Source of the DNA: Tolypeutes matacus
Lineage: Eukaryota > Chordata > Mammalia > Cingulata > Chlamyphoridae
Direction: 5' to 3'
DNA length: 64,000 nt
Assembly: GCA_026826555.1 (NCBI GenBank)
Contig: JAKSZT010053764.1
Location: forward strand, 18,485,533 to 18,549,532
The position numbers and the translations under genes are program-made. The first letter of the stretch is position 1. The number at the start of each line of letters is the position of its first letter. Under the pieces are notes generated by a model. The model was not told the DNA's origin and did no database searches. It worked only from the letters and a program-made list of their open reading frames with translations. Below are positions 11,414-24,321 of the stretch, in pieces.

Positions 11414-11785
11414 AAAAAGGAATGACATTCTGAGACATATGACTACATGGATGAACCTTGGAGACATCATATTTAGTGAAATAATTCAGACACAAAGGTA
11501 CATATATTGTATGGTTCCACTTGTATGAAAAAGGTAAACTATGCAAACTCATAGAAACAGAAAGTGGAAAGAGGTTACCATGGGATGGGCAGGAGGAGTG
11601 GAGAGTTAATGAATAATGGTAGTAGGGTTTCTCTTCAGAGTGATGGGAAGGTTCTGGTAATGGATGATGGTGAGGGCAGCACAGCATTGTGCATGTGATT
11701 AATGCCACTGAATTTTATGCTTAGGAGTGGTTGAGATGGGAAAGTTTATGTGGTATATATGTTTCCACAATTGAAAAAAAGAGAA
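11414..11785 (+). mobile_element. Old sense L1, 3' end (second half)
   Basis: This continues the L1 broken at 11,192: 'gacatatgactacatggatg' and 'gtatggttccacttgtatga' are standard end-of-ORF2 and 3' UTR words. It ends in an A-rich stretch near 11,780. Confidence 0.8.
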
Positions 11786-12081
11786 AGCAACTAAAGAGAC
11801 AAAAATCAAATGCAATATGTGATCCTGGATAGGATCTAATTATAGAGGAGAAAAGGCTCAAAAGAACATTTCAGGGACATATGAAAAATAGAAATATAGA
11901 CTGTAAGCTTTTATATCAATGTTAAATTTCTTGAACTTGATAACTGTACTTAAGGTGGTTATATAAGTGAATATCCTAATTCTTGAGAAATATACATGCA
12001 ACTATTATGTGTTTAAGGAGCATGATATATATAACCTATTTTCAAATGCTCAGAAAATAGATAGATAGGTAGGTAGGTAGG

Positions 12082-12120
<39 letters not shown>

Positions 12121-12290
12121 CTGGATGAAAAAAGAAGGGAGGATAAGGAGGGAGGAAGGGAGAAAGGGATTTTAAACATGGCAAAGAATGTTAAAATTGG
12201 TGGATCTGGGTATCCGGGGCTGGGGGTGGTATTTTGGAGTTCTCTGTATGGGTTAGTTTAAAATTATCTTCAAATAAAAAGTAGCATGCA
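11786..12290 (+). repeat. Unassigned interspersed repeat containing a GATA array
   Basis: The text from 'atatgtgatcctggatagga' to 'cttcaaataaaaagt' has the look of an old mammalian retroposon 3' end, with a terminal AATAAA. A tetranucleotide array lies within it. I do not assign a family. No coding frame is present. Confidence 0.4.
12057..12120. repeat. (GATA)n / (GGTA)n microsatellite
   Basis: Sixty-four bases of tetranucleotide repeat: GATA, then four GGTA units, then a longer pure GATA run to 12,120. The interruption suggests partial turnover of an expanding array. Confidence 0.97.
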
Positions 12291-12839
12291 GTTCAACTCA
12301 GACTTTATTTAAAAGTTAATCATAGAAAAAAAAAAAAGTCATATGTATAAAAACTATGATACATTTGTCAAACATTTGTCAACAATCTCCTTTCTTGCAG
12401 TGATGATTTTTCCAAATGTTATAAGTTCAAGAGTGAAGATCATCAACTTGAGGGGCCTGGAGAACATTCAGATGACAATATTCAATAGGCAATAGGATAC
12501 ACAATTCTGAAGCCTGGAAAAGAGGTGTGGGCTGGACATCTTCTTGGAAACATCGGTTAGAGTGATTTAAAATTTCTGTAGGCCCTCTATCTATCAGAAA
12601 GTAATAAAGAGTTCTAAGACTTTCTTACTGTTCTAGCCTCAAAACTGTATCACTTTCTTTCCTCTGCTGCCACCTTAGCTTAGCCCTGAAGAACTCATGA
12701 CTTGAAAACTTCTGAAAATTTTTAGTTGGTATCCTTTATTCCATTCTACCCATATCTCAATCCATTCTGTACACCTCTACAATAGTACTTGTGAAGCTTC
12801 ATTATGCCATCTACTTAACAACAACAACAAAAAAAGCTT
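12291..12839. other. No recognisable feature
   Basis: Unassigned AT-rich sequence. Short stops occur in all frames and I see no repeat or RNA gene. Confidence 0.6.
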
Positions 12840-13260
12840 TCCATTACTTACTGCATAGAAGTCCAAATTTCTTAGTTTGACATTTAAGACTAGCCATAAT
12901 CTCACCACTTTCATTGGTCTAACTTTTCATATGCCAGCCCATTCAAGAACCCTACCCTCCTATCAAATGTAATTATTTGCTTAAACACACTATTTTTCCA
13001 CTTTAGGCCCTTTACTTATGCCTCTCCCTCTGATTCAAATGCCCTCTATATCCCCATCTTTTGAAATCTTGCCCATTCTCTGAAGTTCAATTCAAATGTC
13101 AGATCTTCCATGAAAGCCACCCAATTATCCAATCACTTCCAATCGATTCCAACCCCATTGGAAGTGATCGCAATTCCATGCAAAATTCTTACTCATGTTT
13201 AGGACTCATGTGGAATGTGGTATACAATTTACATGTCACTGCAAAACAGTCACTTCTCAT
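12840..13260 (+). mobile_element. LINE-2 (L2) fossil fragment
   Basis: The order of words 'ctcaccactttcattggtct', 'ccctttacttatgcctctcc', 'ttcaaatgccctctatatcc', 'ttcaattcaaatgtcagatc' and 'ttccatgaaagccacccaat' matches the 3' region of L2 in sense direction (...CTGCCTGGAATGCC...CTCAAATGTCACCTCCT...). It is highly diverged. Confidence 0.75.
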
Positions 13261-13261
13261 T

Positions 13262-13395
13262 TAATTATCACAAAAATACATGAATAGGTAGATTCAAGAT
13301 TTTTTTAAAATTGTGAGACTGTGTAGCCTGAGATCATACAACTAGTAAGTAGCATAGTCCAGAAGTAAATCCACTGCTTTCAAGAAAGGGATACA
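13262..13395 (-). mobile_element. MIR SINE fragment (antisense)
   Basis: 'gatcatacaactagtaagta' and the 'tcatttaattatcacaa' before it match the reverse complement of the MIR core and tail (...CACAGCTAGTAAGTGGC...). Diverged and incomplete. Confidence 0.65.
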
Positions 13396-14285
13396 ATTCT
13401 TGAGAGGAAGATTGTTTATAGTTTGAGGATTTAAAATAGGAATTTCAAAATCAAGAGTATATACTTTTTACAAGGAGGTAATTGTAAACAAGTGAGGCAG
13501 GCCCTGTTAAGATGATCTGTGACACTGGACACTCTGCCTTAGAGTCCAGGAGACAATAGGAAGTGACTGATACAATGGACATTTGGAGAGCCCACACCTT
13601 CTCTAATGGGACAGTTGATAATCAGCTCCATCTGATTAGGCCTCTGGCAGATCTTCATATAGAATGTGAACTCTCCTGATTTTTAAGCTTTGACTAATGG
13701 ATTTGAGTTTAGAACCCAGTGCAAGCCAACATTCTTTAGGCAACTAGATTTGGATGAAAGGATTCCAATATAACACCTTGGTTGTGAATGGAAGCCTTCC
13801 CACTCTTGGGGTAAGAATCATACCAATAGACAAGAGAATCTGATGATCTGGGTCTGTAATGGAGTGAGTGCTGAAATCTAGCTTCAAGAAGATGGCTGTT
13901 ATGGCAACCGAGAGCTGATGGCTAAGAGCTCCAACACTTTGGACTTCTGCTTAGCAGCACATAGCGGGATCCAGTCAGGGATGTGCCTTTTCCCACAATT
14001 TGAGCAACACTTCAACTAGTTTCTGTGCTTTAGACACTCCTCCTGGTCAAAGGCTTCTGTTACTATTCCATTGCTACTGCTTCTCTGCAGGTCAGCACTA
14101 GGAGACAGCAGCAAGGCAGACCAAAATTCTCTTTCATGATCCAGAGACATATTTGGGACCCTTGGAAACATGTAGGGGAGGAGATTGGTCCATGTGTGTG
14201 TATATGTAGACCAAGAAGCTGTGCTCCAGTATTTACCTTTGGGGATGGACTGTATCCTATTGGTTACTTCCAGAACTACGTAGAG
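13396..14285. other. No recognisable feature
   Basis: Unassigned single-copy-looking sequence without a credible coding frame. The longest frame here (14,016-14,309, minus) shows no known motif. Confidence 0.55.
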
Positions 14286-14501
14286 CAATAGTTGACAAAC
14301 TTTCTGCAAGAGACCAGATGGTAAATATCTTAGGCTCTGTGGGCCACATATGGTCTGTCACATATTCCTCTTTGTTTTTATTTTGTTTTGTTACAACTCT
14401 TTAAAAATATTTTTTTAAAAAAACTTTCTTAGCTCTTGGGCCATATGAAAATAAGCCATGGGCCAGATTTGGTCCACAGGCTGTAGTTTGCCAACTGTTG
14501 G
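14286..14501. mobile_element. Non-autonomous hAT-like DNA transposon (MER type)
   Basis: The left end 'caatagttgacaaact' and right end 'agtttgccaactgttgg' are imperfect inverted repeats. Between them are 'agaccagatggtaaatatct', 'gggccacatatggtctgtca' and 'ggccagatttggtccacagg', typical of a common mammalian MER element of about 200 bp. No transposase is encoded. The MER number is not assigned. Confidence 0.75.
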
Positions 14502-16005
14502 TATCGGGAAATATCCCCACTCTATTGAGTGCACCATGCCTTCTACTGAATTAAAAACCATGCAGGAAAGATAGGATTTTTAGCATCTAACATAGTTTCT
14601 AGGGTAATGTATTATAAAATAGATGGACTCAATGAATATTGGCAAATAAAAGAAATCACAATTAGGAAAATAATTTTCAAATATTTTAAGCAAGCTGAAA
14701 ATGTCGTGAATCAGTTCTAGGATCTATATTTCTCTCAATTTTCTCTAAGCACACAGTGGCAGTAATTCATAAGAAATTCATTAGAAAGAGAGATTAGGAC
14801 TCATTGTGGGTGGCCTGACAAGATAGATATAAGGTCTGACTTTCTGGATGAGAGGCAAAAGAGAGCAGGAGTTGTTTTCTTTTTAGTCTATAGAAAGAGG
14901 CTAGAGTAGTTCTGTAGAGAATAGACAAGAGGAAGTGATAATGGCACCTATATTTCATGGAAAGAAGAAAGATGATAAGCATTAAAACCCTGTAAATAAC
15001 ACCATACATTTGAGATTTTTAAAAAGTTTCAAATTCAAGGTACAACTATTGGGCAAAGCTAACTTTAATAAGAATAAATACGTTATGTTCCTAATGAGCA
15101 AATTATTGCATAAGCTTCTTTTGTGAAATTTCTGTTTGAAAGGGGAATTTATAGTGTTCTTAGGTTTCCAATATAAAATGTAGAACCCCAGTAAGGGTTT
15201 AAGGGCAGAATTTTATCTCTAGGTCAGTAAAATTATTTCTACTTAATAAATTTCCTTTATTTGGATTTATGCTTGCAGTGCCCATGCCACTCCCTGACAC
15301 TGTGTAATGCAGTAAATTAACATTCTCGGGTCTCTAGGATACCAGTTTTTATACTGTCTTGATCTGGCTTTACTATGTGTTAGCAGAGTAGACAGCTCTG
15401 AGTGCAATATGAAAGGCCCCAAAAGGGTGTCTAACCTCCAAATATTTAATTATTAGCACTCAACGGTGAGAACTGGATTTTTTTAAAAAAGTTATTCCTT
15501 TGGGTTAAGGCACAGAATCTACCAGACCAGCCTGTTGAAATGGAACAGCCTGAAAGAAGTAACATATCAATTAGCCCATTATCAGCAATTAAGAACCCAA
15601 GAGGGATCTAATTTTCAGGTCACTAGCCCTCCATTGGTCAGCAAAGTCCCTGAAAGGCCCTGATGGTAAAAGAGTTACGGTGAGTCAGCAGGGAAGAGAG
15701 ATGTAGGTAGGGCTGACATGGGGACTCTAGGAAGTAAAGGTGTGAGAAAGGGAGGATGGAAAGAATATCCTGAAAGAAAGAAGGAGATACAAAATATAAA
15801 CATGCTTCCTTCATAAAGCTGATCAGACTCAATTCTGGTGCTAAAAGTGCCACGAATCAGTAGTTTAGTCTCTCCAGGGAAATAATTCACTAAAGGGACT
15901 AGAAACTTCAGAAATGGAAACAAGCTAATTTCATAATTTATCCTTACGAGCTTTATTTAAGTGCTCATAAGTGTTGCCCTATTCCAGGTGTTATTAAGAA
16001 ATGAG
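14502..16005. other. No recognisable feature
   Basis: Unassigned AT-rich DNA. Frames on the minus strand (for example 15,638-15,923) are short and without motifs. Confidence 0.55.
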
Positions 16006-16009
16006 AGGG

Positions 16010-16205
16010 AAAAGAAACTAGCATATTCTGAACACATACTATGTGCTCATTTAGTTATTTAGTTAAATGTGCTCATTTAATTATTTAGTTACTTCATTTA
16101 ATCCCCACAACCACCCTGTGAAAGAGGCAGTAATCCCTTCATATGACAGGTAAGGACGCTTAGGGTCAAACAGGCCACATGACTTACACAAAGTCACTAG
16201 GCTTA
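16010..16205 (-). mobile_element. MIR SINE (antisense)
   Basis: 'acatactatgtgctcattta', 'atttaatccccacaaccacc', 'tatgacaggtaaggacgctt' and 'cacaaagtcactaggctt' follow the reverse complement of MIR in order. A short internal duplication of 'gctcattta/tta/tttagtta' is visible at 16,047-16,090. Confidence 0.82.
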
Positions 16206-16209
16206 CTGT

Positions 16210-16410
16210 TTAGAGTTCAATAATACTTTGCGCCAAACATTATTCTAGAAGATTTACATGGATCTGTTATTTAAACATCAAAAAAGCCCATGCATTAGTA
16301 GTATCTTTATTTTATAGATAAGTAATCTGATGCTCAGTTAGGTTAATTAATATTTTCAAGATAAGGGAGGATGCTGGAAATCAAGCACATACTGCCTGAT
16401 TCATCCTAGT
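16210..16410 (-). mobile_element. Second MIR-like SINE (antisense)
   Basis: 'gtagtatctttattttatag', 'ataagtaatctgatgctcag' and the following 'ttaggttaattaatattttc' fit a diverged antisense MIR directly behind the first copy. Confidence 0.65.
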
Positions 16411-17805
16411 CCTTAACTGCTTGACTGCATTGCCTTTAGGATAAGAAGTCCCTGCTTTTGACCTAGCTGCGCTGCCCATCTTGGTATACCACACTGCATT
16501 ACATACAAAATATCTTATATAATATAATCCACATAGTGGAGTTCAAATATAACAAACTCCCCTAGATTAGCAAAAATTATGGATTCCTTTTTAAAATAAC
16601 TGATCTAAACTAGCTTGTAGACCCTCATTTCCAATTTAAGGTTAGGTAGGGAGAGATGGGAGAGAAGATCCTTAAGCAAGCTGATTACAAGTATCACAGA
16701 CCCAATTCAGACGAGTATGGATTTAAATCAAAGTTTAAAATTCTAAGGTGTATTTCCTTCTTTCTTCCTATTTCCAAAAAAAAAAAAAAAAAAAAGTTTG
16801 TGTTCAAGAAGGAGTTAACTGTGTCCTTGTGGTTGGTGGAAGGGGATTCAGCGGTCTGTAGGGGTATTTTGCATGCCTTGTCTTCCAGGATTTCTAGTTG
16901 GTTTTCATGATATTTGCCCCACTTGACAACTAGGCACCAGAAAGTCACCTCCTGTTCTTCATTGTCTTGGCTTCATTTATCTTCACCTGATCTGGTTCCT
17001 GTCAATGGTGGTGTCCAGTAGCTGGCTGTATCATGTGACACATTTGATGGACATCAGACCTGATGGGCACATACTGCCAGAGCATCCTGGCATCAGGGAT
17101 CTTTGGAGGTGATACCTTTGTATTCCCTTATCTCTGATGGGAGGCACCCTCTAAAGCTTCTCCGTGAGGTCCCTTTCCCTGCTAGGTAGCTTCTTGGATG
17201 AAGAGGGATGGGAGTGCCATTCTGTAGTCTTCTTAGGTCACTGGACATTTAGAAATCCCTGTTAAACTTATACTGGCTCCAGTGAAAACCTGGGGATAAT
17301 TTCTAAATTTATTGTGTCACTGCCATTTCTAACAGCCTGGGGAGGTGGAGGACATCAGGTTATATGATGTATCCTTCTAGAAGTGCATGGGACAAACTTC
17401 CACTGGGATTCCCCCCACCTCTCTCAAATGTACATTTTTTTTACACCATCCCTTTCCAGGGTTTGAGGCTTGAAGGTGAGCAAAGACTTTGTGTCTGATC
17501 TCCTAACTTTTCCAGCCCCTACTCCAAAACCTGAAGGGTAATCTTTTATTTCATCTTACTGGCTTTCAGGAATTTACTCTATATTGTATCTTCCTTCCTC
17601 TTAAGGAGATATTTGTGCTCCTCTCCTCTTTTACCAAGAGATAAAGGTGGAAGACAACGGTGAAAGGAGCCATCCTAATAATAAGGGATAATATATATGG
17701 AAAAATATCACAAATCTTATTCTCAATTACACAAGTAGAAAAATATAACATAATATAGAGCAGAAGAAAAATTAGCATGCCTGTAAACATAATCATAGAC
17801 CTTTG
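16411..17805. other. No recognisable feature; one A-run
   Basis: Unassigned sequence. A run of about 20 A at 16,776-16,795 stands alone without an obvious retroposon in front of it. No coding frame is supported. Confidence 0.55.
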
Positions 17806-17807
17806 AA

Positions 17808-18335
17808 GATTTTTTTAAATTGTGAAATATAAGATACATATAAAAAAAACATGCACAAAATACACACAGTTTAATGAATAATAATGAAGCAAATACCTGT
17901 GTAACCATCACCGAGGTAAATAAATGGAACATTTCCAGCTCTTAAAATCCCCCACTCTACCCTGTGTAACCCTCACTGATACTCTTTCTGTCCCATAGAG
18001 GAAATCCTATTCTCAATTTTTGATCATCACTATCTAGTTTTTTATTATTTATGGAATTTTAAAGGTAGAAATGGATTCTCAATATCTTGTCCCAGCACAT
18101 ATTTCAGAAGAGGACTTTTTTGTAGCTAAGGGAAGAAAGATCTTTCCCAAAGTTATGCAAACTGGTGGTAGAGGATTAAATACCAACTTCCAATATCCAG
18201 TGCTTTTTGATGTATGTGATGCCTCTCCATGAATGCTTTAGGAACACATAGCAGAGCAGATGTGTGTGTGTCTGTGTATGTGTGAGTGTTTCTGTGTGTG
18301 TGTTGGGGTACTTCGTAGTAATAAAAATAGCTATA
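17808..18335 (-). mobile_element. Old L1 3'-end fragment (antisense)
   Basis: 'ttaaattgtgaaatataaga', 'gtgtaaccatcaccgaggta' and 'ctattctcaatttttgatca' are typical of the 3' end of old mammalian L1 read on the minus strand. A GT-rich run (18,261-18,305) lies near its far end. Confidence 0.6.
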
Positions 18336-18339
18336 GTTT

Positions 18340-18460
18340 ACTGAGTTCTCTCTAGGAGTCTTAAAACAATCCTATGTACTCTATATTAGATATCATCACT
18401 ATCTTTATTATTGTTATTATTCCCACTTTGCAGATGATAAGATCAATACTTAGAGATGTA
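18340..18460 (-). mobile_element. MIR SINE fragment (antisense)
   Basis: 'tttactgagttctctctagg', 'tcccactttgcagatgataa' and the following 'gatcaatacttagaga' match antisense MIR. It lies between two antisense L1 pieces. Confidence 0.65.
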
Positions 18461-18959
18461 GTACCTTTTGTCTAGTTTCTTTCACTTAGTATATTTCCTT
18501 TTTTTACCCTTAATGGAAGATTATTAATATATCACTATACACTACTGTCCATTCTGTAGTTTGGTTGTATTTTTGCCTGATATTAACATCTTGTAACATT
18601 AATGTACATTTGTTCAGTTTCAAGAAAAATCGTTTTATATATGCAGTATTACCCATACTCATATTTCACATGAAGTTTCTCTGTGCTACATAGTCCCATG
18701 TTGCATTTTTTAGATTTCTTTCTAGTAATATACATGTCCTTAGACTTTCCCTTTCAACCACTGTCATACCCATTTAATAGCTCTTCTAGTTACAAACACT
18801 ATGATTGCTTTCACCATTTCTATTCATTTCCAAGATTTACAACCTTTATGCCAATTCTGCACAGATTAACTCTCAGCTTTCCATTCTCTACCCTCGTTTT
18901 ATTTTCTGGTGACTTGTATACTAGTTATTAACTTCATGAGATTACACAATGTATTTAGT

Positions 18960-21900
18960 TCTTGTAGCGCAATCATACAGAATTTGTCCCTTTGTGTCTG
19001 GCTTGCTACACAACATAATGTCCTCCAGGTTCATCCATGTTGTCATATGTTTCATAATTTCATTTCTTCTTAAAGCTGCAAAATATTTCATCATATATAT
19101 ACAACACATTTGTTTATCCATTCATCAGTTGATGGACATCTGGGTTGTTTGCATCTTTTGGCAATCGTGAATAATGCCACTATGAACATCAGCGTGCAGA
19201 TGTCTGTTTGTGTCACTGCTCTCAATTCTTCTGGGTATATACCCAGTAGTGGTATTGCAAGGTCAGATGAGAAGTCCATATTTAATTTCCTTAGGAACTA
19301 CCAAACAGCCCTTCCTAGTGGCTGTACAATTCTACATTCTCACCAACAGTGAATAAGCGTTCCTATTCTCTGCACATTCTCTCCAACACTTGTAGTTTTC
19401 TGTCTTTTGAATAGTGGCCATTCTAATAGGTGTGAAATGATATGTCTTTGTAGCTTTGATTTCCATGTTCCTAATTGCTAGTGATTTTTTCATGTGTTTT
19501 TCTCCATTTGTATTTCTTCTTTGGACAAATGTCTGAATTTTGCTATAATTTTTTAATGAGGTTGTTTCCCTTTTTGCTGTTGAGTTGTAGAATCTCTTAA
19601 TATATCATGGGTATTAAACCCTTATCGGGTATGTGATTTCCAAATATTTTCTCCCATTGAGTCGGCTGCCTTTTCACCCTTTTGACAAAGTCTTTTGAGG
19701 TGGAAAAGTGTTTAATTTTGAGGAGGTCCTATTTACCTATTTTTTCTTTTGTTGCTTGTGCTTTGGGTGTAAGGTCCAAGAAACCACCACCTACCACAAG
19801 ATCTTGAGGATGTTTCCCTACATTTTCTTCAAGTAGTTTTATGGTCCTGGCTTTTATATTTAGGTCTTTGATCCATTTTGAGCTGATTCTTGTATAGGGA
19901 GTGAGATAGGGTCCTCTTTCATTCTTTTGGTTATGGATATCCAGTTCTCCCAGCACTATTTGTTAAAGAGACTATTTTTTTCCAGTAATGTGGACTTGAA
20001 AGGTTTGCCAAAAACCAGTTGGCCATAGAGGTGAAGGTCTATTTCTGGTCTCTCAATTCTATTCCACTGATTGATGTGTCTATCTTTATGCCAGTACCAT
20101 GCTGTTTTGACCACTGTAGCTTTGTAATATGTTTCAAGTTCAGGCAGTGAGAGTTCTCTCACATTGCTCTTCTTTTTTGGATGTTTTTGACTATTTGGGT
20201 GAGCTTTCCCTTCCAAATAAATCTGTTAATTGCCTTTTCTATTTCTGTAAAGCAGGCTGTTGGAATTTTGATTGGTATTGCATTGAATCTATAAATCAGT
20301 TTGGGTAGAAATGACATCTTCACGATGGTCTTCCAATCCACGAACACAGAATATCTTGTCATTTGTTTAGGGCTTCTTTGATTTCTTTTAGCAGTGCTTT
20401 GTAGTTTTCTGAATACAGGTCCTTTACATCTTTAGTTAAATTGATTCCTAGGTATTTGGGTCTTTTTGTTGCTATTGTAAATGGATTTTTTCCCCTGATT
20501 TCCTCCTCAGTTCAATAATGGTGTACAGAAACATTATTGAATTTTACATGTTGATCTTGTATCCTGCCACTTTGTTGAACTTGTTTATTAGCTCAAGTAT
20601 CTTTGTCATAGACATTTCAGAATTTTCTAAATATAGGATCATGTCATCTGTGAATAGTTTTACTTCCTCTTTTCTTATTTAGATGCCTTCTATTTTTTTT
20701 TCTCTTGTCTAATTGTTTTATCTAGATCTTCTAGTACAATATTGAAAAAGAGTTGTGACAGTGGGCATCCTTGACTTCTTCCCAATCTTAGAGAGAAAGA
20801 TTTCAACCTTGACCTATTGAGTACGATGTTGGCTGTGGGTTTTTCATATATGCCCTCTATGGCACTGAGGAACTTTCCATCTATTCCTATCTTTCAAAGT
20901 GTTTTTTTTTGATCAAGAAAGGATGCTGGATTTAGTCGCATGCCTCTTCTGCATCAATGAAGATAATCATGTAGTTTTCTTAAGTTTTTTGTTTCTTATT
21001 TAAAAGCAGTTTTACTGAGATATATTCACATACCATACAATCTTTCCAAAGATCATGTGTTTTTTTCCTTCAATTTGTTAATGTAGTGTATTACATTAAT
21101 TGATTTTCTTGTGAACCACCCTTGCATACCAAGAGTAAATCCCACTTGATTGTGGTGTTTAATACTATTAATATGCTGTGGGATACTATTTGCAAGTATT
21201 TTGTTGAGAATTTTTGTATCTATGTTCATTAGAGAGATTGGTCTGTAATTTTCTTTTCTTGTAGTAGGGTGATGTTGGCTTCATAAAATTTCAATATTTT
21301 GAAACAGTTTAAACAGGATTGGTGTTAATTCTTCAAAATACTTGGTAGAATTCACATTTGAAGCCATCTGGTCCTGGACTTTTCTTTGTTTGGAGATTTT
21401 TGATGACTGATTCAGTCTCCTTAAATGTGATTGGTTTGTTGAGTTGCTGTATTTCTTGTAGAGTCAATGTAGGTTGTTTGTGTATTTCTAGGAATATGCC
21501 CATTTAATATAGGTGTCTAATTTGTTGGCAGACAGTTCCTCATAATATCCTTTTATGATCCTTTTTATTTCTGTGCAGTCAGTTGTAATGTCTCCCTTTC
21601 ATTTCTGAATTTATGTATTTGCATCTTCTCTCTTTTTTCTTTGTTAGTCTAGCTAAGGGTTTGTCAATCTTATTGGTCTTCTCAAAGAACCAGGTTTTGG
21701 TTTTGTTGATTTTCTCTACTGTTTTTTTTGTTTGTTTGTTTTTGTTTTTGTCGTTGTTGTTGTTATTCTCAATTTCATTTATTTCTGCTCAAATCTTTAT
21801 TTTTTCTTTCCTCTGGTTGCTTTAGGATTGGTTTGTGGTTCTTTTTCTAGTTCCTTCAAGTGTTCAGTTAGGTCTTTGAATTCAGTTCTTTCTTCTTTTT

Positions 21901-22812
21901 AAAATATAAGCATTTATAGCTATAAATTTCCCTCTCAGCACTGCCTTGGCAGTATCCCATAGGTTTTGATAAGTTGTGTTCTTGTTTTCATTCCTCCCGA
22001 GATATTTATTAATTTCTCTTACAATTTCTACTTTGACCCACTGATTGTTTAGGAGTGTTTATCCTCCACACATTTGTGAATTTTCCCTTTCTTATCTATG
22101 ACTGATTTCCAGCTTCATTCCATTATGATATGAGAATGAGCTTTGTATAATTTCAATCTTTTTATATTTATTGAGACCTGCTTTGTGACCCAACAGGTGC
22201 TCTATCCCAGAGAAGGATCCATGAGTGCTTGAGAAGAATGTAAAATCCTCTGATTTAGGATACAACATTCTGTATATGTCTGTCAGGTCTAGCTCATTTA
22301 TCATATTGTTCAAGTTCTCTGTTTCCTTGTTGGTCTTCTGTCTAATGATGTGAGTGATGTGTTGAAGTCTCCAATTATTATTGACCCAATTATTATTGTA
22401 GAGATGTCTATTTTCCCCTTCAGTTTGCCAGAGTTTGCCTCATGTATTTTGGGGCAGCCTGGTGAGGTGCATAGGTATTTATGACTGTTACTTGTTCCAG
22501 GTGGATTGTCCCTTTTATTAATATAAAATGGCCTTCTGCATCTCTTATACTTTTTTGCATTTAAAGTCTGTTTTGTCCAATATTCATATAGCTAACACTG
22601 CTCTTTTTTGGTTAGTTTGTTTGGAATATCTTTTTCCAACCTTTCACTTTTAGCCAATTTGTGTCCCTGTATCTAATGTGAGTCTCTTGTAGACAGAATA
22701 CGGGTGGCTCATGTTTTTTCACACATTCTTTCAGCCTATATCTTTTGATTGGGAAGTTTAATCCATTCACATTCAATGATATTACTGTAAATGTATTATT
22801 TACTTCCACCAT
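18960..22812 (-). pseudogene. L1 ORF2 (endonuclease/reverse transcriptase) pseudogene
   Basis: The ATG at 22,812 (minus) begins MVEVNNTFTVISLNVNGLNF, the endonuclease N-terminus, and the frame stays open for 67 codons to 22,612, including FCLQETHIRYRDTNWLK. Further pieces lie at 22,092-22,313 (MNNMINELDLTDIYR), 20,159-20,362 ([17 protein letters not shown]) and 19,729-20,216 ([39 protein letters not shown]). The RT catalytic box reads FTDD at 20,643-20,654, where L1 RTs have FADD, so it is probably damaged there too. Many stops separate these blocks. Family is certain; the protein is dead. Confidence 0.93.
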
Positions 22813-22994
22813 TTTATTCTTTAGCTTTAATATGTCATATCTTATTTTCATCTGTCCATTTACTCTTTTGGTTATCCTTTCTGCTATTCTTTCTTCTATA
22901 GTCTCCTTCAAGCCTCTCTCCTATCTTTTCCTTTTGGGCTGTAGGACTCCCTTTTGTGCTTCCTGCAAAGGTGGGTTCTTTTTTATAAACGCTT

Positions 22995-23800
22995 TTAGTT
23001 TCTGTATATTTGTGAATATTTAAAAATCACCTTTATATTTGAAGGACAATTTTGCTGGGTAACAAATTCTTGGCTGGCAATTTTTCTCTTTCAATATCCT
23101 AATTATATCATACCACTGCCTTCTTGTCTCCATAGTTTCTGATGAGAAATCCTCACTAAGTCTTACTGGGCATCCCTCATATGTGATGGCTTGCTTCTCT
23201 CTGCTGCTTTCAGAATTTTCTCTTTATCTTTGGCATGTGACAATCTGAGTAGTATGTGTCTTGAAGTACACTGCGCTTTTTGGACATGTAAATTCATTTC
23301 TTTCATGAGAGTTGGGAAATTTTCAGCCATTATTTCCTCAAATACTGTTTCTGTCCCTTTTCTTTACTCTCTCCTTCTGGAACTCCCGTGACACACATGC
23401 TGTTGTGCTTCATGTCATCATTCAACTTCCTGAGCCTCTGCTCAAATTTTCCATTTTTTTCTTTCTCTGTTCTTCTCTCTCTTCAATTTCAGATGTTCTG
23501 TTGTCTGCATCACTTATTCTTTCTTCTATCATTTTGAGTCTGCTGTTGTATACCTCTAATGTATTTTTTAATGTCACCTATTATGCCATTCATTCCCATA
23601 AGCTCCGTTATTTTCCTATTCAGGTTTTCAAATTCTTCTTTGTGCTTGCCCAGTGTCTTCTTGATGTCATTTATCTCTTTAGCCATATTGTCTTTCAACT
23701 CATTGATTTGATTTAGGAGATTTGTATTAACCTCGTTGATTAATTGTCTCAAATCCTGAGTCTCTTCTGCAGCATTGATATATTCCTTTGCTTGAGCCAT
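22995..23800 (-). pseudogene. L1 ORF1 (RNA-binding chaperone) pseudogene
   Basis: On the minus strand the ATG at 23,800 gives MAQAKEYINAAEETQDLRQL, then the coiled-coil region (NQINELKDNMAKEINDIKKT) open for 96 codons to 23,510. The downstream RNA-binding part continues in other frames with stops. This copy keeps the start codon that the sense L1 has lost, and so marks the true N-terminus of the family. The stop corresponds to TAA at 22,997-22,995. Confidence 0.88.
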
Positions 23801-24321
23801 AACTTCCTTTTTTTCAGTATGGCTTATAATTTTTTATTGATGTCTAGGCAACTGATTGTAATCGTGAGTTTACCCTAATGTTCAATTGCTCCCTCTTGCA
23901 TATGGATTTAGTGGCAGGAGGCTATGTGTTACTGCTGTCCTTTATTTTTGATTCAACCTGTTCTAGTTCTTTAGGATTGTCCCTGTTTAGTTGTTCAGAT
24001 CCAGGCCATGGACCCAGTAATGGCCTGCAGACCCACTTCCAAGGACCTGGGAGAGGGAAGCTGTAAAGGCCTGAAAAAACCTCTCTTATTTATTCACTTT
24101 TAATTCCCTTGCCTGAACTTCCTTGGTCTGCAAGCTGATGGCGCTCTTTGGCAGACCTCTCCGCTCAATTCCTGGTGGGAGTGTGTTCACTGCAATACCA
24201 AGGGCAATATGACAGAGGATCCTGCCTCAGAACTATTTGGAGCTTTCTCAGAAGTGTTCCCCAACCTTTGCCAGCAGACACCTTCCTTTTCCTGGGTAGG
24301 AAATAATTCCACTACCCTCTG

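Noticed and set aside
12057..12120. GATA array considered as a CRISPR-like array or regulatory GATA cluster
   Set aside because: Simple tetranucleotide repeat with no spacers; microsatellite expansion explains it.
16776..16795. A-run considered as the tail of a processed pseudogene
   Set aside because: No recognisable coding or UTR sequence or target duplication precedes it.
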